This document shows positions 8,601-9,280 of a stretch of DNA of 9,280 nucleotides, one piece after another; within the stretch, counting starts at the first letter, position 1, and each line of letters starts with the position of its first letter. The stretch comes from Desulfobacteraceae bacterium. GTDB lineage: Bacteria > Desulfobacterota > Desulfobulbia > Desulfobulbales > Desulfobulbaceae. The translations under genes were made by a program, and so were the position numbers. The stretch spans positions 1-9,280 of the forward strand of contig JALHJD010000105.1 in the NCBI GenBank assembly GCA_022837185.1. The letters run 5' to 3'. The notes below the pieces were generated by a model, which was not told the origin of the DNA, did not search any database, and saw nothing but the letters and a program-made list of their open reading frames with translations.

Positions 8601-9280
8601 CTCCGCGCCCTTCATGGCTCCCCAGTACCACTCGGTCCTGATGTTGTTTTTCACCCATTCATACATCTCGACGGGGCTCCAGTGGAGGGAGGCTGCCAGG
8701 CCCGCTATAGCCGGGGAAATTTGCGCCTCAGGACTTGCGGCAAGATCGGCCCCGTTGAACGCCCTGTCCCCGCCCCTGTAGGACGGGACAATTTCCGGTG
8801 AGAAGACCGGCGCCCGGGCCGGGAGGTGCAGGCGGCGATAGGGAATGCTGCCGTGGAGCCGGTGTGTTCTCCGCGGCAGAATCTCCGCCAGAATGTCCCG
8901 CAGCCTTCGAATATCGCCCAGGCCGGGCTGATCCTCTTTCAAACCTCCAAGATGATCAAGATACAGGGACAGGGACTGTTCATACCGCTCCCGCACCTCC
9001 CTCTGCCGGGAGACGGCGGCAGGGCCGAAGGTCACGAGCTGCGCCTCCCTGGCCTTGAGCTGCCCCAGCAAAACCTGGTGATCCGCTCGGATTGCCTCGC
9101 CGAACTCCATAAGCTCCGTCACAAGGGCCGGATTCGACGCTCCCGAAGCCGCCGCCCGTTCCATTTTTGCCAGCAGGCTCCGGCTTGCGGCCAGGTTCTT
9201 CCGCAGGTTCCTCTCCAGCGCTAAATCAGCCCCCTGCGCAACGGCCGCGGTGACGAACAGAACCATGAAACAGATCAGCA
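2649..9280 (-). CDS. Giant exported multidomain protein: inactive transglutaminase-like module, Ig-like and Ca-binding-type repeats, C-terminal alpha/beta hydrolase (5' end outside window)
   Basis: The frame runs to the right edge; numbering is from the internal Met at 9264-9266. The codons before it read L-I-C-F, so that Met lies inside a signal peptide (L-I-C-F-M-V-L-F-V-T-A-A-V-A, likely cut after A-V-A) and the true start is upstream or at the edge. Order of parts: Lys/Arg/Glu-rich helical region (about 15-135); transglutaminase-like module (about 195-340) with GNDADQAALLIAL, His305 in HIWAEV and Asp333 in LALDTS, but Asp232 where the catalytic Cys normally sits; a further region (about 350-790) resembling what follows this module in large RHS-type proteins, including ENRVFEEGLG and V-S-T-A-K-L-L-A-L-A; Ig/invasin-like segments (about 795-1060); a beta-rich Cys-containing region (to about 1325; C1115/C1123, C1190/C1196); EF-hand/TSP3/dockerin-like loops (D-L-N-G-D-G near 1331, DDDNDGVPDNID near 1360, PDYNRDGRIDDRD near 1521, NDDNDG near 1548); and an alpha/beta hydrolase from about 1775 with VWVHGYN (1778-1784), nucleophile Ser1858 in AHSLGN, probable acid at E1972/E1973 and His at 2181 (WRHSDYK) or 2112. 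Substrate and role are unknown. It is first of two genes in a probable operon. Confidence 0.85.
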   Translation of the reverse strand, partial: LICFMVLFVTAAVAQGADLALERNLRKNLAASRSLLAKMERAAASGASNPALVTELMEFGEAIRADHQVLLGQLKAREAQLVTFGPAAVSRQREVRERYEQSLSLYLDHLGGLKEDQPGLGDIRRLRDILAEILPRRTHRLHGSIPYRRLHLPARAPVFSPEIVPSYRGGDRAFNGADLAASPEAQISPAIAGLAASLHWSPVEMYEWVKNNIRTEWYWGAMKGAEETLRQRSGNDADQAALLIALFRSAGFPARFVRGVVEFFPDIDAAVDQTGIADPRTIAGLFQKAGIPYETVIAGGGIANFRFEHIWAEVEIPHANYRGAVLDEHGRTWLALDTSVKTAGSESESPADVLQTLDLTDIRRRYLEDWKPETPLEFLAAGINEQLAGSGLDLSYDDLLHTRTINRENMQILPASLQFREIAVTGEYASLPDDFIHKARFIARTNGGMVLFDQAVPLHMLSNRSVAVTFEPETIEDQEVMNAHGGLDNTPLYLIRLRPLITVDGKREIVGRGGLAAGTDFSLTVELSAPAVTERVENILVAGYPAVIGLAAQQAVVPDGLSQRPENAERLLFERAMSFIDRGNKAEEELASLLRTEVVRPLPTMVSLGGVLDVISLLDAPHGFAFKGVYLDADLRVVEPVEGVAPAGWDPAPLFMQLASLQNSVLENRVFEEGLGVDAVSTAKLLALAGRDAFPVAVVDAGNIAAVLPELGLPAIIQDDIANAVHRGYLVTVPEGELFYEDWSGFAYIKEDPASFESGWMLSGTIAGGMTALNPDRWPDEYYDILANPMVESSENPLGAVQIKVISGLDISAGTAGRQLPEGLQVVALDRQGNRVRGVEVVFEVRAGGGRLSRRNAADWSDRVMALTGYDGIARVDVLLAESTGVNPATARRATDQAVQPVDETVIEVTTTTGLRTAAPLSVYGFPDVPHHLRVEGGGGSGAILSWAATLVAHVEDRYGNRINGEAVDFLMGDARMQSSCPSSNNDSRSGLLVPADAPCMNTIPVHGECGGDSVTGLTGLHTGAVAQVLLGGLPGAAYPVTVTSGSLTPEVVTITSFPAGVCDDDDPPYSALVLKVIHETDSFGHVISGGAVSTTVPLLARMYYVREREKVVDRDMQCTPDETDTCPVVLGTGEFYADTDFVSASVRFDGFEAASLGNGLFRIDYPLSPTARQHDVRLVGEATETVRITADICDRTNDCRLIDFEKAGPAAEHGTVVYAVDVTVPRETHCIPVNEKGYVTYDYPIAYAIEPPAYTASTAYFVLEKEVDPGVYREAAYLGAGTSGQDEITFLRGFRFDGDTAYRARVILNKGSSHMEVQSREMLLTPLTIELDADLNGDGMFLEDDPQESMAPGLVVPLNFDDDDNDGVPDNIDGYDADGIAGNRDDAMAFVDADGNMQPVDDDDLIEVKLTGLPGDLAEGTVILEIPRGAEKIRIWTDRAKTAGSLLLDGTAWPDGGARSWVLGSDAASLSDLPASLFIEGVEASLSSDDAAILVSTYRPLSEPEREVETDRLWITVLVSAIVPDYNRDGRIDDRDRGRVARHKPWRFWVNDDNDGSADPEGIAGSNADLPGQGRDNSDNQVNGVRDLIDFFPLHLDIGAALSFWPPADGYEYIVKAVPDSGMSNPGLAMIEGLTENHVLSADDCALYLEDPATASEFAAKTAMVLTAEGTRLTAGFLEQLRSSARNTIILLEGREPWKGEIALEIRRQGTFVHSVALPVEIVEIEEMFGHKNLRPIAGAADGTPDRYTVVDPSSGKILVGENHEIGRQPFCMQGEDRTLVWVHGYNVGPGEARATFAEVFKRFFHAGLNGRFYGVSWFGDPPALITPHYHQAVVNAFATAGAFRDFAASLPGATSIAAHSLGNMVAGSAIQDHGLTDFARYFAVNAAVALEAYGQVTDIAAMVNPDGSFADDPNADMIRVETWPDYLAAGQSRLLASEWHTLFASPDNRSRLTWRNRLDTVPSDRVYNFYSSTEEVLRRYAGDNLVFTGNGLSVDALAVSAWVKQEKFKGRRKILNLADNIGGVSSPFAGWSLNPAWWIENPESMFDPKELMPLPPASAAEITSDQLRGVPFFDPAIGELVADDPEGSRPSDFVAKKVSETVLSDYYRKNTPAHNLLQVRDWLLAEAFPATTLPMGANRYDLLESNNIDISGVRNDSGGCCKTSEKQWPRAQTVAFPVKEWRHSDYKEMSYQHVYEFYQKIKITTEN

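Noticed and set aside
2931..8801. Many long plus-strand open frames opposite the giant gene (for example 2931-3671, 3696-4394, 5334-6344, 7101-8246, 8292-8801)
   Set aside because: They are antisense shadows in GC-rich DNA. Their translations are Arg/Gly/Pro/His-rich and low in recognisable motifs, while the minus-strand frame is continuous and has clear domains.

Overview
The window looks like accessory or surface-related DNA of a Gram-negative bacterium, most likely a Desulfobacterota (deltaproteobacterial) relative. That guess rests on gene types recalled from the group (a small SHOCT membrane protein, an NtrB/PhoR-like membrane kinase, a giant secreted protein with a transglutaminase-like module) and on the high GC of most of the coding DNA. 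It was not checked by any search.

Left part, plus strand. Positions 2-148 hold the 3' end of an open frame whose last codons resemble the C-terminal part of an FGE-sulfatase (C-type-lectin-fold) domain, with a codon pattern that recalls the variable region of a diversity-generating retroelement. A short leader follows with a perfect 7-bp inverted repeat (198-216) and a strong ribosome binding site. It leads into a 79-residue single-pass membrane protein with a C-terminal SHOCT domain (252-491). Then comes a membrane sensor histidine kinase (559-1589), apparently broken by a one-base frameshift near 793-806. The membrane half and the kinase core lie in different frames.

Right part, minus strand. 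From 9280 down to 1701 there are two genes that look like one operon, with 9 bases between them. The first is one continuous frame of more than 2205 codons. It encodes a very large exported protein: signal peptide (cut by the window edge), helical region, transglutaminase-like module lacking the usual cysteine, a conserved helical/beta module, Ig-like repeats with cysteine pairs, calcium-binding-type Asp-rich loops, and a C-terminal alpha/beta-hydrolase domain. The second encodes a 312-residue exported protein with a carboxypeptidase-regulatory-like (Ig-fold) N-terminus. It resembles a conserved uncharacterised secreted family.

The giant gene is very GC-rich (45 of 60 bases G+C at 2881-2940), but its last ~200 bases and the following gene are AT-rich (18 of 60 at 2661-2720; 19 of 60 at 1801-1860). 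The break falls inside the reading frame, near the end of the hydrolase domain. The two secreted products may act together outside the cytoplasm; the sequence alone does not say on what. The promoter of this operon lies beyond the right edge. The plus-strand kinase and the minus-strand operon converge, with only 111 bases between their stops and no convincing terminator.
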